A stretch of 64,000 nt of DNA from the NCBI GenBank assembly GCA_027603945.1, contig JADIIU010000041.1, positions 1 through 64,000 of the forward strand, read 5' to 3'. This DNA is from Terramyces sp. JEL0728 (Eukaryota > Chytridiomycota > Chytridiomycetes > Rhizophydiales > Terramycetaceae). The position numbers and the translations under genes are program-made. This document shows, piece after piece, positions 49,730-63,300 of the stretch (positions are counted from its first letter, which is position 1; each line of letters begins with the position of its first letter). The notes under the pieces are model-generated. The model ran no database searches. It was given only the letters and a program-made list of their open reading frames with translations, and was not told the DNA's origin.

Positions 49730-50001
49730 ATATGAAAATATATTCATTTTCTTGGTTGTGACCATTGACCCATATTAAGGATACTCTCGACGCCGCAATT
49801 ATGCGACAAAGAATTGTAGCTGCAGCACATTTCTTTTGAATAGCAGGGCAGATTATTGCAATTGTTGCATTTATGTATATTCTCTCCAAAACAATGGAAT
49901 TAACTACAAGGGCTAGGGCTGATATGGAGTTGCGTCATTGATTGATTGTCGCCTCGCTTTTCCTTTTTGAAATACAGTTTTGAAATCTAAGCACTAGGAG
50001 A

Positions 50002-50237
50002 ATGTCTGAATTAAAATTACGAAAGCTAATGGAACATACCCAGAGACTCAGGGAGCAACTGGAATTACCGCGTATCAAAGTATCCGAGGCAGGACAAACG
50101 TAAATATATCTTAACAAAGACTGATTGCATATGTGAAATCTACAAAGGACGCCTTACTACCATCCGTATGGGGCCCTGTAGACAAGAAAGACGATCCATT
50201 CCAAGCGCAAGGCGGTGGTTGCTGCTCAGTCATTTAG
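50002..50237 (+). CDS. STE18: Heterotrimeric G-protein gamma subunit
   Basis: Exons 50002-50099 and 50120-50237; one 20-nt intron; 71 residues. G-gamma pairs with G-beta at the plasma membrane. Seen: an N-terminal coiled-coil helix ([26 protein letters not shown] region), [22 protein letters not shown]-like DDPFQAQ, and C-terminal GGGCCSVI, a CaaX prenylation box with an adjacent palmitoylation cysteine as in fungal Ste18. Too short and split for simple gene finders, but the fit is clear. Confidence 0.9.
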
Positions 50238-50471
50238 AATTGCTTTTTACGGAATCCCAGAATATTATTCGACAAATAAAATGTTTTGAAATTTAGAAAC
50301 GCTCCCACAATGTGTTTTATAACGTAAGATGCGGTGCCGGTTTGCATACACCAATCAAACCTTATGAGTGTTCTCTGTGATTATCTAGTAATGTTTTAAT
50401 TCCCTGTGGGTTCTCAAGTATGGATTTGGGCATTATTTACACTTTTCAATCAAAACAAAGCGCGTTTGAAA

Positions 50472-53182
50472 ATGGGGACAATTCGCAAAAATAATTCGAT
50501 AGACATCAACCAAATGGATGATGACCAGTTATCTCAAATGCTAGGATTCGATGTCTCTGATTCGTCGGCACTGGAGAAGGCTATTTTTACAAACATCAAC
50601 GAGGGAAACAGAGTAGCAATAGTAAATATATTTCAAAACTACCCCTCATCCACTTCCATTTTGCAAATATTACTAACCACTACCTATCCAAATAAAGACT
50701 ATTTCTATACGCACGACCCAGAGGTCATAAGAGACGCAGACGAATTGTTGGGAGAAAGGTAATCGTAAATAACAAAGCTTGGAAAATTTAAATGCCATTC
50801 AGATAGCGTGTATTTTAGGAGAGGAAGATTTAGGTATGGATATACTGCAGTTTGTCAACGACTTTACGGAAGAAATCAATGCCAAGAAAATCTTGTATGA
50901 ATTCATGGGAAGAATATGGGGCGATGGAAATACAACTTTGCATCTAGCTTCTTTTATGGGGATGAGCGACTTGGTTCAAATGATGATCGAACTTGGAGCG
51001 GCTGTTGGTAAAATCAATAATAGAAAGTACAAACCTGTGGATTGTGCTGGAGACGATGTGACAAGGACTGTGTTTGAGACTGCTATCGAAAGTAACAGAT
51101 AGCTAATATTAGTTGACAGAGCGAAAAGGAAAAACGTTGGGAATTCTCCAAGTATTACAGATTTAGTGACAAGCTCTCCTCAAAGTAGCCAGATACTATC
51201 CCCACAAGCTATCAAGTCGCCTAATGACACTTCACCATTGACACCTAGCAAAGGCGTGGACGAGTCAAACAAAGGCCACAGCAAAAGCTCGTCTTTAGAT
51301 TCTGGCCGCAGATCACCTGCAGGTTCGAAATCAAGAAGTAGTAGAGCCGGGACAGTGTCTTCCGCACAACCATTTAAAATTGATTCCCTCCTCCGAACGG
51401 ATAGTTCGCAGAGTAGTTTACAAAAGAAACAAAGAAAGAACGTAAAGTTTGATAAAGGAGTGTTGCTGCTACATTTGTGTCAACATGGTGATAGTACTCA
51501 AGAATGCCGTGATCAAGTTTACGATTGCTTAGGAATTACAGAAAATGAAACCAACAAATCGGCTTTCGATGTAAACAACTTATGCCTGCCTCAACAATGG
51601 CTCTCACCTCTGCACTTGGGTTGTTCGCATGGCAGACTAGAAATTGTAAAAATACTTCTTACGCGAACAAATGTCGCAGTGAATATTAGAGATAAAGAAG
51701 GATGGACCCCACTTCACTGCGCATCCGCAGAAGGCCATGTGGAAGTAATCAACCTGTTGGGAAGATGCCAAGGCTCTATATATGACACTGATCAATCTAA
51801 TAAGGAGTGGACGTATGTATTAGATGGACCAATAAATTTGGTGCCAGTGAATGATGATGATGATTTACCTGAAGACGTAGCGCTAGAATCCAGAGCAAAA
51901 GAAATCAAAGCGATCTTTAAAAGTAGATATTGCTGATTTAGGTCTTTTAGAAAAATATCCTCCAAAGGAAGCGGAAGTCAACAATGAAGAGGATGAAGAG
52001 TCAGATAATGTAGAAGATGTTGCTCCATTGAAAAAATCGTTTAGCGATAACTTGAAACGAATAGGATCTGTGATGAAATCATCAATGAGACACCAAAAGC
52101 GTGAGGAAGAGCAAAATGACGACGAAGAATCGCCAGAAAGCAAAAACCCATCAAAACAAAGCGAACCTACAATAATACCCGCTCCTGTAATAGCTGCTAC
52201 AAACTTACAACCCACAGAAAAGTCGATTCCTTTAAAAGCAGATCCGCTGCAGGAAATCACCAAAGAAGTTATTAATTCTAGCGGTCCAAACCTCAAATCT
52301 GAGAACAGAAATCGAGTCGCAGAGCCTATCCCTGCAAAACCTGCGGAGCCAGTTGCTGATTTGCCAAAAAAGCCTGTAATTTTGGGAAAGGAGTTAAAAG
52401 CAACCGCAGTGTCAATAGAACCAAAAAACAATTCAGAATTGGAAAAAGTAAACGCGAGGGACACTATCATTCAGCCCAAACCACAAGCAGAAAGTATTCC
52501 TATCCTCCGTCCCAAAGACGAACAGAAAACTTCCAATAGCAAGAATACTGTATCGATACCTTTATCCAATACCCCAAAAGTAGAAACAGAAATAAGTTAT
52601 GAACCAGAAATAATCAAAACTCCAGTAAAGAATATCCAAAAAACAGGTAGCACATCAGAGCTTAAAAGCCCATTGAGAATCGAAATAGTTCGGGCTGAAG
52701 AAGAACAGCAATCACAGTTATCATTTGAGCAGTGGAAGCTTGCAAACAAACATATCATGCTAGCTTCACCGATTGTTCCGAAAACACCTACAGATGGTTC
52801 TCGAAAAGAAAGATTGTCATATTTACGAAGCAAAACAAAACCAAATAACGAATTAGACTTGGAAAGTGCAAAGCATTCTGCGGAACAAATGAGACGTCCG
52901 GTAGAGCTGCAAAGAAGGTCATCAAAGAGTAATAGAGACAAACCTATCCTTGATCAAAGTGGATTTGGCGCGTCGTACTACATGAATGAACAAGCGGCTC
53001 CTGGAAAGGTGGAATCGATAAAGAAGGTGTTCACTGTGGAAAAGGAGAAGAGCAATGGTAGTCTGGAAAATCTCGCTACCGAAGGTGCTTTGCCTAGAAT
53101 GGTTAGTTCTGTCAAAGACAAAATCAAAATGTTTCAACCTTCAGCGCAGAAAGTAACCGTTCCATCTTCAAAGTTAAAATAA
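50472..53182 (+). CDS. Ankyrin-repeat protein with a PP1-docking motif
   Basis: Exons 50472-50758, 50778-51091, 51113-51922 and 51942-53182; introns of 19, 21 and 19 nt; 883 residues. Ankyrin repeats occur in two groups. The first includes GDGNTTLHLASFMGMSDLVQ (about 150-185). The second includes LSPLHLGCSHGRLEIVKILL and EGWTPLHCASAEGHVEVINL (about 370-425). Between them lie a Ser-rich linker and RKNVKFDKGVLLLHLC, where KNVKF fits the RVxF motif used to bind protein phosphatase 1 just before ankyrins, as in MYPT/PPP1R12. The C-terminal 440 residues are acidic-basic, Pro/Lys-rich and disordered. A myosin-phosphatase-like targeting subunit is a reasonable guess but not proven. Confidence 0.75.
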
Positions 53183-53232
53183 TATACAAGAATTACCAAA
53201 TTATTTTCACAATTTTGCAATTTTGATCAGCA

Positions 53233-56200
53233 ATGAATAATCAACAGCTGAAAACCTGGATTCACGATTCCTTGATGAAAATGACGGGAATGTCTGAAGA
53301 AACGATTGTAGATTACTTTGTTGCTTCAGCCAAAAAGGCCAAATCCCCGGAGCATTTACTGAAAACTTTGCAAAAGGTTGCGGATATTCAGAACCAGGAA
53401 TTTGTTCAACAGCTCTACGGCAAATTCCCTCACCCAAATGAGCAAACCTATCGCAAGCAGCAAGAGATTGAGCAAATCAAACTGCTGGAGAAAAACAAAC
53501 GATTTGCATTGATCGAAGCAGAGCCAGAAAATTTCGAGTTAAAAAAGTCAAACAAGAAGCGAAAATTCCGAAAAGAAGACTTGAAAGAAAAGGAAAAGGC
53601 TTGGGAAGAGCCTGAAGAAGAATACTATTCAGAGGAAGACGAAGCGGAAGATGAAAGGGATAGGGATATCAGAGAAAGAGATGAACTTGACGAAAGAATC
53701 AAAATGAGAGACCTAGAGGGCAAACAATATAATGACAAATCTCAAGTCCTTGATGAAAAGGCTCGCTTAAGAAAGATTATTGCAGATGACAAGGAGGCAA
53801 GAAAAGAGATGATGGGATCTATTAGAGATCGGGCTAGATATGAATACGTAAAAAAGAGAGAAATGGACAAGATCAAGCTACTTCGACAAGAAATCAAAGA
53901 TGAAGAATTTCTATTCCAAGGAGAACGACTAACTGAAAAGGAAAGGAAAGCCCTGGAGATGAAAAAAATGATTCTTAGACTGGCGGAGGAAAGATTGTCT
54001 CTAGTTGACAAGAACGATGGATATGTCATGCCAGAGGACTTTATAACCGAAAAAGGAAAGCTGGACAAGAAAAAGCAGGAATCAGTGTTATATAGCAGAT
54101 ATGAAGAACCAACAGAGAAGATTGTTTCTGAGCAAGACCAATGGGAAGAGAATCAAATACAGAAAAATGTTTCCAAGAAGCAGAAACAACAAGACGAGCT
54201 GGATTTCGAATATGTGTTTGACGAGAAGGAGCGGGTGGAATTTATCATGCAGAAGGCTTTGGAAATGCAGAATAAGGAAGCAGTCCCCCAAATCAGTGCT
54301 GCACAACAGAAACAGCTCTCGATCATGGAAGTCAGAAAATCACTGCCAATGTACCAATTCAAAGATGACCTCTTGGATGCAATTAATAAATACCAAACAC
54401 TGATTATTGTTGGAGAAACAGGATCCGGAAAGACGACACAGATTCCTCAATACTTGGCTGAAGCTGGCTATACCAAGGATGGAAAGAAAGTTGGTTGCAC
54501 ACAGCCTAGAAGAGTTGCGGCAATGTCGGTAGCTGCTAGAGTAGCCGAAGAGTTTGGCACAAAATTAGGTGCAGAAGTAGGGTATTCCATTCGTTTTGAA
54601 GATTGCACCTCGGAAAAAACGATGATCAAGTACATGACGGATGGAATGCTTTTGCGAGAGTTTCTTACTGAGCCAGATTTGAGCTCCTATAGTTGTATTA
54701 TTATAGATGAAGCACACGAACGGGCACTGCACTCGGATTTACTATTTGGGTTGGTCAAGGATATTGCCAGGTTTCGGCCAGACTTGAAGCTGTTAATATC
54801 TAGTGCAACAATGGATGCAGAAAAGTTTTCAGAATATTTCGATGACGCACCGATATTTAATATCCCAGGAAGAAAGTTTCCTGTGGAAGTTTACCACACT
54901 GCAAACCCAGAAGCGAATTATTTGGCTGCAGCAATCACTACAATTATGACGATCCATATTACGCAAGATAAAGGAGATATCTTGTTGTTTTTGACAGGAC
55001 AAGAAGAGATAGAAAAAGTCCACGAAAGTTTAACTCAAATTTGTAAATCACTGGGAAGCAAAATTAAAGAGCTTATTATTTGTCAGATTTACGCCAATTT
55101 GCCCTCGGATTTACAAGGAAAGATTTTTGAACCAACCCCAGAAGGCGCAAGAAAGGTGGTATTATCAACAAACATTGCAGAAACGTCAATCACTATTGAT
55201 GGTGTGGTTTACGTGATAGATCCGGGATTCTGTAAACAGAATAATTATAATCCTAGGACGGGTATGGAATCACTTGTGGTGGTACCTATTTCAAGAGCTT
55301 CTGCTAATCAAAGAAAAGGAAGAGCAGGTCGTGTTGGCCCAGGAAAATGTTTCAGACTCTATACCGCATGGGCATACCAAAACGAATTGGAGGAAAGTAC
55401 AGTTCCTGAAATTCAGCGAACCAATATGTGCTCAGTTGTATTGCTGTTGAAATCTTTTGGGATTGATGATTTGATGAGTTTTGACTTTATGGATGCACCT
55501 CCAGCGGATACGCTAATTAGATCTCTGGAACAGTTATATGCCCTTGGTGCTTTGAATGATCGTGGGGAGCTAACCAAATTAGGTCGTAGAATGGCGGAAT
55601 TTCCAACTGACCCTATGCTAAGCAAAACCCTCATTGCAGCAGAAAAATACCAGTGTACCGAAGAAATAGCTTCAATCATTGCAATGGTGTCTGTTGGCAA
55701 TAGTGTATTTTACAGACCAAAGGACAAAGTTGTCATGGCTGATCAAGCTCGAAAGTCGTTCAACAGACCCGGAGGGGATCATTTTGCTCTCCTTGCAGTA
55801 TGGGATACTTGGGTAGAAACTGGTTACGCTATGCAATGGTGTTACGAAAATTTCATACAGTATCGAACCATGAACAGGGCGAGAGCAGTAAGAGACCAGT
55901 TGGTTGGGCTGATGGAAAGGACGGAAGTGAAATTATTATCCAATCCTGACACTTCAAACGTGGTCCCCATTAAAAAGGCACTTACAGCTGGGTTCTTTTA
56001 CCATACTGCAAGGCTGCAACGTTCGGGGGATTCGTATCGCACGATTAAAAGCCATCAGTCCGTTCTAATTCATCCTTCTTCTACTCTGTACGGTGAATTA
56101 CATCGCTGGGTGCTGTATTATGAACTAGTTCTGACATCAAAAGAGTTTATGCGGCAATGTATCGATATTCAGCCTGAATGGCTGATGGAAGTGGCCCCGC

Positions 56201-56268
56201 ACTACTATCAGCAAAAGGAGCTTGAAGATGATTCAAACAAAAAGCTGCCTAAAGGGTCTAGAAATTAG
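53233..56268 (+). CDS. PRP2: Spliceosomal DEAH helicase PRP2/DHX16
   Basis: Single exon, 1011 residues. Prp2/DHX16 remodels the spliceosome just before the first transesterification. The N-terminus ([33 protein letters not shown]) matches DHX16, followed by a charged coiled region to about 360. RecA motifs: [16 protein letters not shown], Ia [80 protein letters not shown]; then winged-helix, ratchet and OB domains ([13 protein letters not shown]). It has no intron, unlike most genes here. A 21-nt stretch at 55562-55582 mimics an intron perfectly but encodes conserved residues. Confidence 0.96.
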   Translation: MNNQQLKTWIHDSLMKMTGMSEETIVDYFVASAKKAKSPEHLLKTLQKVADIQNQEFVQQLYGKFPHPNEQTYRKQQEIEQIKLLEKNKRFALIEAEPENFELKKSNKKRKFRKEDLKEKEKAWEEPEEEYYSEEDEAEDERDRDIRERDELDERIKMRDLEGKQYNDKSQVLDEKARLRKIIADDKEARKEMMGSIRDRARYEYVKKREMDKIKLLRQEIKDEEFLFQGERLTEKERKALEMKKMILRLAEERLSLVDKNDGYVMPEDFITEKGKLDKKKQESVLYSRYEEPTEKIVSEQDQWEENQIQKNVSKKQKQQDELDFEYVFDEKERVEFIMQKALEMQNKEAVPQISAAQQKQLSIMEVRKSLPMYQFKDDLLDAINKYQTLIIVGETGSGKTTQIPQYLAEAGYTKDGKKVGCTQPRRVAAMSVAARVAEEFGTKLGAEVGYSIRFEDCTSEKTMIKYMTDGMLLREFLTEPDLSSYSCIIIDEAHERALHSDLLFGLVKDIARFRPDLKLLISSATMDAEKFSEYFDDAPIFNIPGRKFPVEVYHTANPEANYLAAAITTIMTIHITQDKGDILLFLTGQEEIEKVHESLTQICKSLGSKIKELIICQIYANLPSDLQGKIFEPTPEGARKVVLSTNIAETSITIDGVVYVIDPGFCKQNNYNPRTGMESLVVVPISRASANQRKGRAGRVGPGKCFRLYTAWAYQNELEESTVPEIQRTNMCSVVLLLKSFGIDDLMSFDFMDAPPADTLIRSLEQLYALGALNDRGELTKLGRRMAEFPTDPMLSKTLIAAEKYQCTEEIASIIAMVSVGNSVFYRPKDKVVMADQARKSFNRPGGDHFALLAVWDTWVETGYAMQWCYENFIQYRTMNRARAVRDQLVGLMERTEVKLLSNPDTSNVVPIKKALTAGFFYHTARLQRSGDSYRTIKSHQSVLIHPSSTLYGELHRWVLYYELVLTSKEFMRQCIDIQPEWLMEVAPHYYQQKELEDDSNKKLPKGSRN

Positions 56269-56356
56269 CTCCATAATAAACTTTATTTTCTGGGCTCTTT
56301 TTGTGACGTGTGTGACATGGTTGCTTTTTCCAATAACCTTATTCTTTCCTTGCAAA

Positions 56357-59300
56357 ATGGCTGAACGGAGGCAGCGCAGAATACCAAGAAAGGCTCCAGA
56401 GGTACAAATGCATTGATTTCAGGATTCAAATTTAAGAGGGATTGTAATGGAGGAAACTTTGAATTTGGACAGAACTACTAAAAGCACAAACAACTCTATG
56501 GACGATTTAAATGCTGAATTGGCGGATATTTTAAGCGATAGTTCTTCCAGAAGACTTCCTAGGGAAAGGAGACAAGTAACTGACCAGAGTGGGGGTCGTG
56601 AGCGGACGAGGTCTGAGGGCAGAACTGTAATTTATGATTAATGAAAGAGAAGACCAACTGAAGAACGACAAAAATTATTGGGAATTGCAGACAGCCAGCG
56701 GATGCAAATACCTTTAAATGACAGCAAATCCAACGACGATTCAGCGCGACGGCGGCGGGATGTGGAACGCCGAAATGTTCCAGACACTCGTAGGAATCTT
56801 GATAAGAGTACACTGAGAAGCACAGATTCATATTCAAGACGACGGGAAGATTCGGAAAAGTCAATTAACCGACGTGATGACATTTCTAGTCCGAGAACTT
56901 TAGTGGAAGACAAAAGAGATATCGGAAAAGGCAATACATCACCGACTACGCCGAGGAGAAGTTCTCTTGCTTCTACGACATCAGGCTTCTTAAGTAAGGC
57001 TGTATCTTTCAAAATTGGGGCTTTATTTAATGAAAACGATCACACCGACAATGCTACAAGCTACACAAATGATAGTACGATGCCAGATTTGACCGATCCT
57101 GCCACAATATATTCCCTGTTAAGTCAAGCCAGTTTGGATGCTGAAGGTACCTGATATGTTGATTGCAGGATTCCCAATTCTTAACCCTGAAAGATATCAA
57201 GAGCAGAAGAAAAAACTCGTACAGATCACAAATACATTTTCATCCCTTCAGAACAAACTATCCCTTGAATTTAAAGTCAAAGAAGCTACCGAGAACATCT
57301 TGCGGTTCAATGCAGAAGACAAGAATCAAATAGCAGAAGCGCGAGAGCAATTGCGAAGGTCAGACCGAAAAATGAATGACATTTCGAAAGGTTAAGGAGA
57401 TTATTAATGCAGATTTGTGGGTTGTGGTTGGCGATTTGATTGATGCAGAGCGAGGTGTACTAAAGCATTTAGCTGGGACTCTAAGATGGTATTTATAAAA
57501 GTAACTGTTAGGAGAGTGGAGGAGGCAAAGCAGGAAATGTCGGAGGCACCTACCCTTAAAGTTCGTCCTGATCAAGAAACCAAAAAGAAATTGATGTCTG
57601 CTGAAGAGAGAGTTCGAGAATTAGAAGCCCAAGTAAAGGTGTTAAAATCAACAGTATCCAGATTAGAATTTGAACAGCAGCCATTGCGAGAATTAGCTGC
57701 AGATTCGCAGCGAGAGGCTAGGAAGGCAAGGGAAGACCGAGATGCAGTTAAACAGTCGGTTAAAGCTTCTCCAGACTCCCAGCCAAGCTCCTTAGAATTC
57801 AATCGCATCAAACTGGATTATGCAACTTGCAAGGCAGAATTGACAGATGTGAAAGAAGAACTTGCAGCAATTAAAAATTCTCAGGCGAATTTGCAAATGC
57901 AACTGGAGCAAGATCAGCAACTTATTCAATCCAAGGATCGCACAATTGCAAACTTGCTCTCTGAATTGGAGGAGGCTACAAACAAAGTCGAATTTTCCAG
58001 AGCCGGAGGTAGATTAATGGACAATACTCCTGGAAGCAACGCATCGCTAGGAAGAATGCTCGGACGAAAGAATAACGGCGAAAATAAAGTTGCCGAGAAT
58101 GAACGAATGAATAGTATGATGGGAACTCAGTTGAAAGAAGCGGTTTTGGAACGAGAAAAGCTGAAATTAAAACTGGAGCAAGAAATCGAAAGGTCAAAGG
58201 ATTTGGAGATGAAATTAAGGAATGCAGGTTCGAGGAATGATGACGATACCGACCAAGAAGACAATAGCTTTTCAAGAAGCAGAAGTATTGCCTCACCTCG
58301 TTCCCGAAGAGCCAGAGGAATGGAAAGTATTGACGGCAATTTGGAAAGTAAGGTTGCAGAGTTGGAGCGGAAATTGCGTGAAAAAGGAAATGGGCTTGAT
58401 CCAATTCAAGAAAGACAGCTGGTTGACATGCAAAGAAATATTGAGAATTATTTGGGAATTAACCGTTCTGATTTCAAAATTTCAAACTTGAATGACAAAC
58501 TTGGAATGTTGATTGAAAATAATCAAATATTGGAAAGAAAATTAAAGAATTCAGAAACAGAGTTGGCCATATTGGAAGATACCGTTACCAATCTGAAGAC
58601 AAAAAGCAATCGAGCACTGGAAAATAACATGAAATCTTCTGGAATGGACGAGCTCAAAAGGCTAGAATTGGAATACAAAGATCTATCCAATGCGTATGTG
58701 GATGCAGAGAGAAAGTTGGCGTCAATGGCCGAGTTGAAAAAACTATCAGACCAACAGGCAACCAAGATTTCTAAATTCCAAACTGATAGGGATACTGATT
58801 TTAAATTGCACGAGGCTCAAATGGAAGATTTAAGGACAAGTATGAAGAATGAATTGCAAAAAGTTAAAGACAAGCATGAGAGTGAAGTGAGTCGATTAAA
58901 AGATGATCACGAGCGTTCCATTCAACATTTTAGAGATCAGACTGGAAGGGAAAATGATGATCGAACCAAAAAGCAAACTAGGGAAATGGAAAATACCAGG
59001 GCTATGTGGGAAGAAGAGGCAAAGCAGAGTTTAGAGAAGAAAATAAAGCTTTTATCGGAACAGCACAAGTCAGAGCTGGAAGAAGTCGCTGCATTGGCCG
59101 ATTTAGAAAAGACACGCTTCAAGTCTTCTTTCCAAAAGGAACAAATCGAATCCAAAGCCAGGTTAGAACAAGCTGAGGAAGCGCTGGTCCTAGCAAGACA
59201 ACAATTTTTTATTGAAAAAGAAAAAATTCAAGAGCAAGTCGAAGTTCTGGAAAAAGACATCACAGTGCTAAATCAAAAGGCAAAGACTGCGGCTGATGAC

Positions 59301-60185
59301 TGGAGTGGAAAGAAATTGGACTATGAAAATATTATTGATAGTTTGCATGACGAAATCGATCAATTCCAGCAGCAAATTCAGGATGTGAATCGTAAGTTGG
59401 AAATCAAATCGCGTGAATTGTTGGAAATACAAGGAATACAAGAGATTGAAGTCAAGAAAATTAAATCAGACTATGAAGCGGAAATTTCAAACCTTTCTTC
59501 ACGCATTTCGGAATTGGAAAACTCTGAAAACGAGCTGCAAAGATCGTTGCAAGAAAATAACGCAAAACTTCAAAACTCACAAGGAGATACCGAACAAATC
59601 AAAGCCGACTTTGAAGCCCAGAAAGCAAAACTACTGAAGGATATCGATAGAGCCCAAGATGCAGTTGGCGACACCACAGATCAACTGGAAAGAGTACAAA
59701 GATTACTCAGAGATGTGAATGGCGATGTGGATAGGTATAGGAAACTGGCCGATAGCAGGGATGAAGAGTTGATTACTGTTAAGCGCCAAGTAATTTGCTA
59801 TTTAATATAGTTGCGGCAAAAAGAAAAAGAGTTGACAGAGGGGGTAAAGTCTGGATCGTCGGAATCGTCCAATGTTCGGAAAATTTTAGATCAAAAAGAT
59901 ACGGAACTGGATAATTGCAGAGCGGAAATCCGAAGCTTGAACGGGGAAATTGCTACTCTTAATAGGAAACTGGAAGTAAAAGACCGGGAAATTGAAGAAG
60001 CAAAGTCCCAAATGCGACGCAATGCAGGGGCAGACCAGGATGAACAGACGCAGGAACTCAATCGCATGCAAGTCATGTTACTAGAACTTAAAACCACCAG
60101 GGTAGATCTTCTCGAGCAGTTGGATGATGCACAGCATGAAGCGGAAATGCTCCGCAACGAACTCAAGGCATTGAAGGCCCAATAA
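56357..60185 (+). CDS. Uds1-domain long coiled-coil protein (fungal septation family)
   Basis: Exons 56357-56401, 56423-56626, 56648-57146, 57169-57390, 57413-57488, 57512-59789 and 59811-60185; introns of 21, 21, 22, 22, 23 and 21 nt; 1232 residues. The first 240 residues are basic, Ser/Arg-rich and disordered. Residues about 245-350 match the Uds1 (upregulated during septation) domain: LSQASLDAEGFPILNPERY, LQNKLSLEFKVKEATENILR, ISKDLWVVVGDLIDAERGVL KHLAGTL. From about 360 to the end it is continuous coiled coil, broken by a Ser-rich, acidic patch near 600. Uds1 proteins are known from fungi, so this supports a fungal host. Likely a cytoskeletal or septum scaffold. It has the longest ultrashort intron (23 nt). 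Confidence 0.8.
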
Positions 60186-60332
60186 TTTCACGTTGTATTG
60201 TAGTAAAGAACCAAGATAATATACTCACTCATAGACATTTATTCATACTTTATTGTTGACCCAGCAGCCTACCTGTCATTTTGAGCAACCCAATGCTGTC
60301 TTCGGATATATAGAGATTCTGGATTAGAAAAG

Positions 60333-63300
60333 TTATACCATATTCATTGTTTGAAGTTTTTCAATTGAGCCAATTGTCTGCACTGTTTCTTGAACCGCCA
60401 TCCCTTTCCTAATGCTTTTCAATAGCTGGATGCTGGACATTTCAACGATATCTGCATTAATAGTAAGAGTACTGAATAATAAGCCAATCTTGTCCTTGAT
60501 GTACCCAACAGATTCCGAAATCTTGATTCGATACATTTCTTGCCTCGCAGCCAAGCTGGCTTCTGCAGATAACTTTTCATTTTCAATTCTCGAGACTTCA
60601 TTGATTTCCTCGATTGGTACTTGATCCAATTCAGCAATCTTATTTTCAATATTTTTCAATTCATTGGCCAGATGCAAAATCTGATCTACGCTGTAATTCA
60701 GTAATAAAGTGTATACTAAAGATTGTAATATTGGTTCTATTGTAAACGCATTGATACCTTTCGTTTGAATTTTTAAGGTCTGAGGCACTGGCTTAACTTG
60801 CAGAAAGAGGAGCACATTCCTTGAGATTTGCTCTGAAAGGTGGAGCACTTCTTCAGCAAAAACAGTCCGCTTTGTTCCGGCAACAAAGAATGGCAAGTAA
60901 ATGTGGTCTTTAACCCTTTCAACTTCTTCAGATGGTTCTATTTTGTTGTGCCACTTGGTTCCAGAGAAAATCTCAAGCACATGAGTGAGAATTGCATCAA
61001 AAGTGTTCAAGCCTGGACCGGGAAACTAAAGTTAATCATAATCTACTGGAATATGAACAAAGTTGAGTTGATGGCCAATCCATGCAAAAATCCCAGTGAT
61101 CAACTTCAAATGTTTCATAGAGGACAGAGTAAGGAATTCGCACGAGTTTTTGATCAGAGAAAGGATGCTTCCGTGGTGGGCAAGTAGGAAAGATATCGCT
61201 TTCTTTACAACTGTAACATTTTCGGAGCTGAAATGCGACAATGTGATGGCAATCAATTCCAAAGTATGCTTTATAATGCCATTGTACAAGATTACGGTGT
61301 TATCTTCAAACATAGAGCCTTTGCTTATATCATATTTTGGTATTTGGTCCAGGAAACGGCACTCGGTAAGTGTTTCCAATAGCTTGTGCTCTAACAGTCC
61401 TTCTGCTCCAGTTTTAGTTTCCGCAAATCTTTTCAAGAAACTCATTTTGGTTTCAAAGACATATCTGTTGACATCATTATCAGATCCTATGGTCAAAGTC
61501 GGTTACTTGTATTCATGATTACCCCGCAGAGGTTCTTGTCATCTATTTGCTTGATAGTTTGGATGTAATGTCCCAAAAAATTTCTATGGCCCAGGAAGCT
61601 GAGCATTGGGTGAGGAGAATGGAAAGAAGCTGTATAGTACCAGTTTCCAAGAGCACACAGCTCGGTAAGGGCAGTGAATGCGACAGTCTGCCAAATATAT
61701 TCAGAATCTGAAGCATCCCTGCAAATCTGTTCCCAGAAATTGCTCGACTCCTTGAAAATAAACGCTGCTGCCTGATATAGTGCATCATCTACATTCCTGG
61801 ATTGATTTGGATTGCTTGGAGCGGTATCCGGCTTGATATAAGTGATTAATCTAATCAGTGCAATGTAATAGTTTCCACGGACGGCTGTTGAAGACGACTC
61901 GTTAGTAATGCAAGCTAAAATGCCCTTCAATATGTCAGAATGGAAGGAATCTAACGAGGCCATTGCAATGTTATCTTTGAACCCAACTACCAATCTTGAT
62001 TTCTTGTCTGAAAGCAATTGTGAAATTAAGGAAACTGCTACTTGCGAAGGTCCAGCTCCAACGCATAAGGTACTGGAATCGTGATTAACTTTTTTGAATA
62101 GTTTTGTCAAGATTTCAAATATTCTTCTTTCGAGCAATTCGGCAGGGAAAATATCAGAGTACGATTTCATTGAAATGCGAATGAGTTTACACCAAGCCTC
62201 GGCTACGTGGAATCTAGCATAATTTAGCTTTTGAAGGTTGTTTTTTTCAATAATTATGTTTAGTAGCTCTGATGCCTGGTCTTGTGCGGCTAATCTTCCA
62301 CCCGCTTGAATAATAGACCCGGCCTTTTCCATAAAGTCTATACGCATTAAAAAGGCAAAATAAATTGCCGGGACATTGAAGATTTCAGCGCCGTGTTCAT
62401 CTGATTTCATGAAATCAGCCAAAGCAAAATCATTGAATACTGTCTGGGTAAGATCTGTAATTGGCATTTGCGTCCCCCTGAAATTTAATGAATCCAGAAT
62501 TGAAACAATTTTAGTGTTGATTTGTTCATATTCGCCTTGATAGTCTTCAGAATCCCAAAGCATTCCATTGACACTAGACATATTGAACAACAAGCCTATA
62601 ATTCTCTGGCTAGTAGCACGCTGTTCAGACAATGCTGTGATGTGAAGCTCGAGAGCTAATATTTGCAAAAGCCAGGCGCATTGGTGTAATCTACTCACTT
62701 GGACATCAATATGTTCAACACTGTCGCTGTCATCAACAGTTTTGAAGAGTGAAATTTGTTTTGCAAAGAAATCGCACTCATTTCGAAGGAATCGAAGTGC
62801 TTGAGTGCTTGTCTTCTGGTCGAACGAAACCAAGTAAACTAAATGCAAACACTTTTCAGCCAATTGTGGGTGGGTAATATAAATGGAATCAGAATCTTCT
62901 CTTGTCAGCATATTTACGATTACTGCCAAACAGGTATTTTCTTTAGATCTTGCTTCGATTTCCTTTGCTTTTGATTTCAACCCCAGCAAAAAGTGTGCAA
63001 TATTAGGGCAGGTCTGAATAGAGACATTCCAGATCAATAAATCCAAAATTACCAGCTTAATTGAGTGGTTATACGAATGTTTGAATGCTAAAAGGTCAAA
63101 GTGATAACCGCTTGCTGTTGGTTGCTGGAAATTCTCTTGTTCATTGTTTTCAATTCCATCCACAGTAAGCCTATCAATAAAGCCTTGTAAAATCTGGTCA
63201 CTGTACTTGGAAGCTTGAATAATCCCAACCAATCTGTTTGTATGTGAATCGTAAGAATCCACTCCTGAAAACAGGGGGCTTTGCGAGAGCAAGTTGATGA

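Noticed and set aside
55562..55582. Perfect 21-nt intron look-alike in PRP2 (GT start, CTAAC branch, TTAG end, no stop)
   Set aside because: The bases encode RGELTKLG, conserved in DEAH-box splicing helicases, so removing them would delete a conserved helix. It shows that size and motifs alone do not define an intron here.
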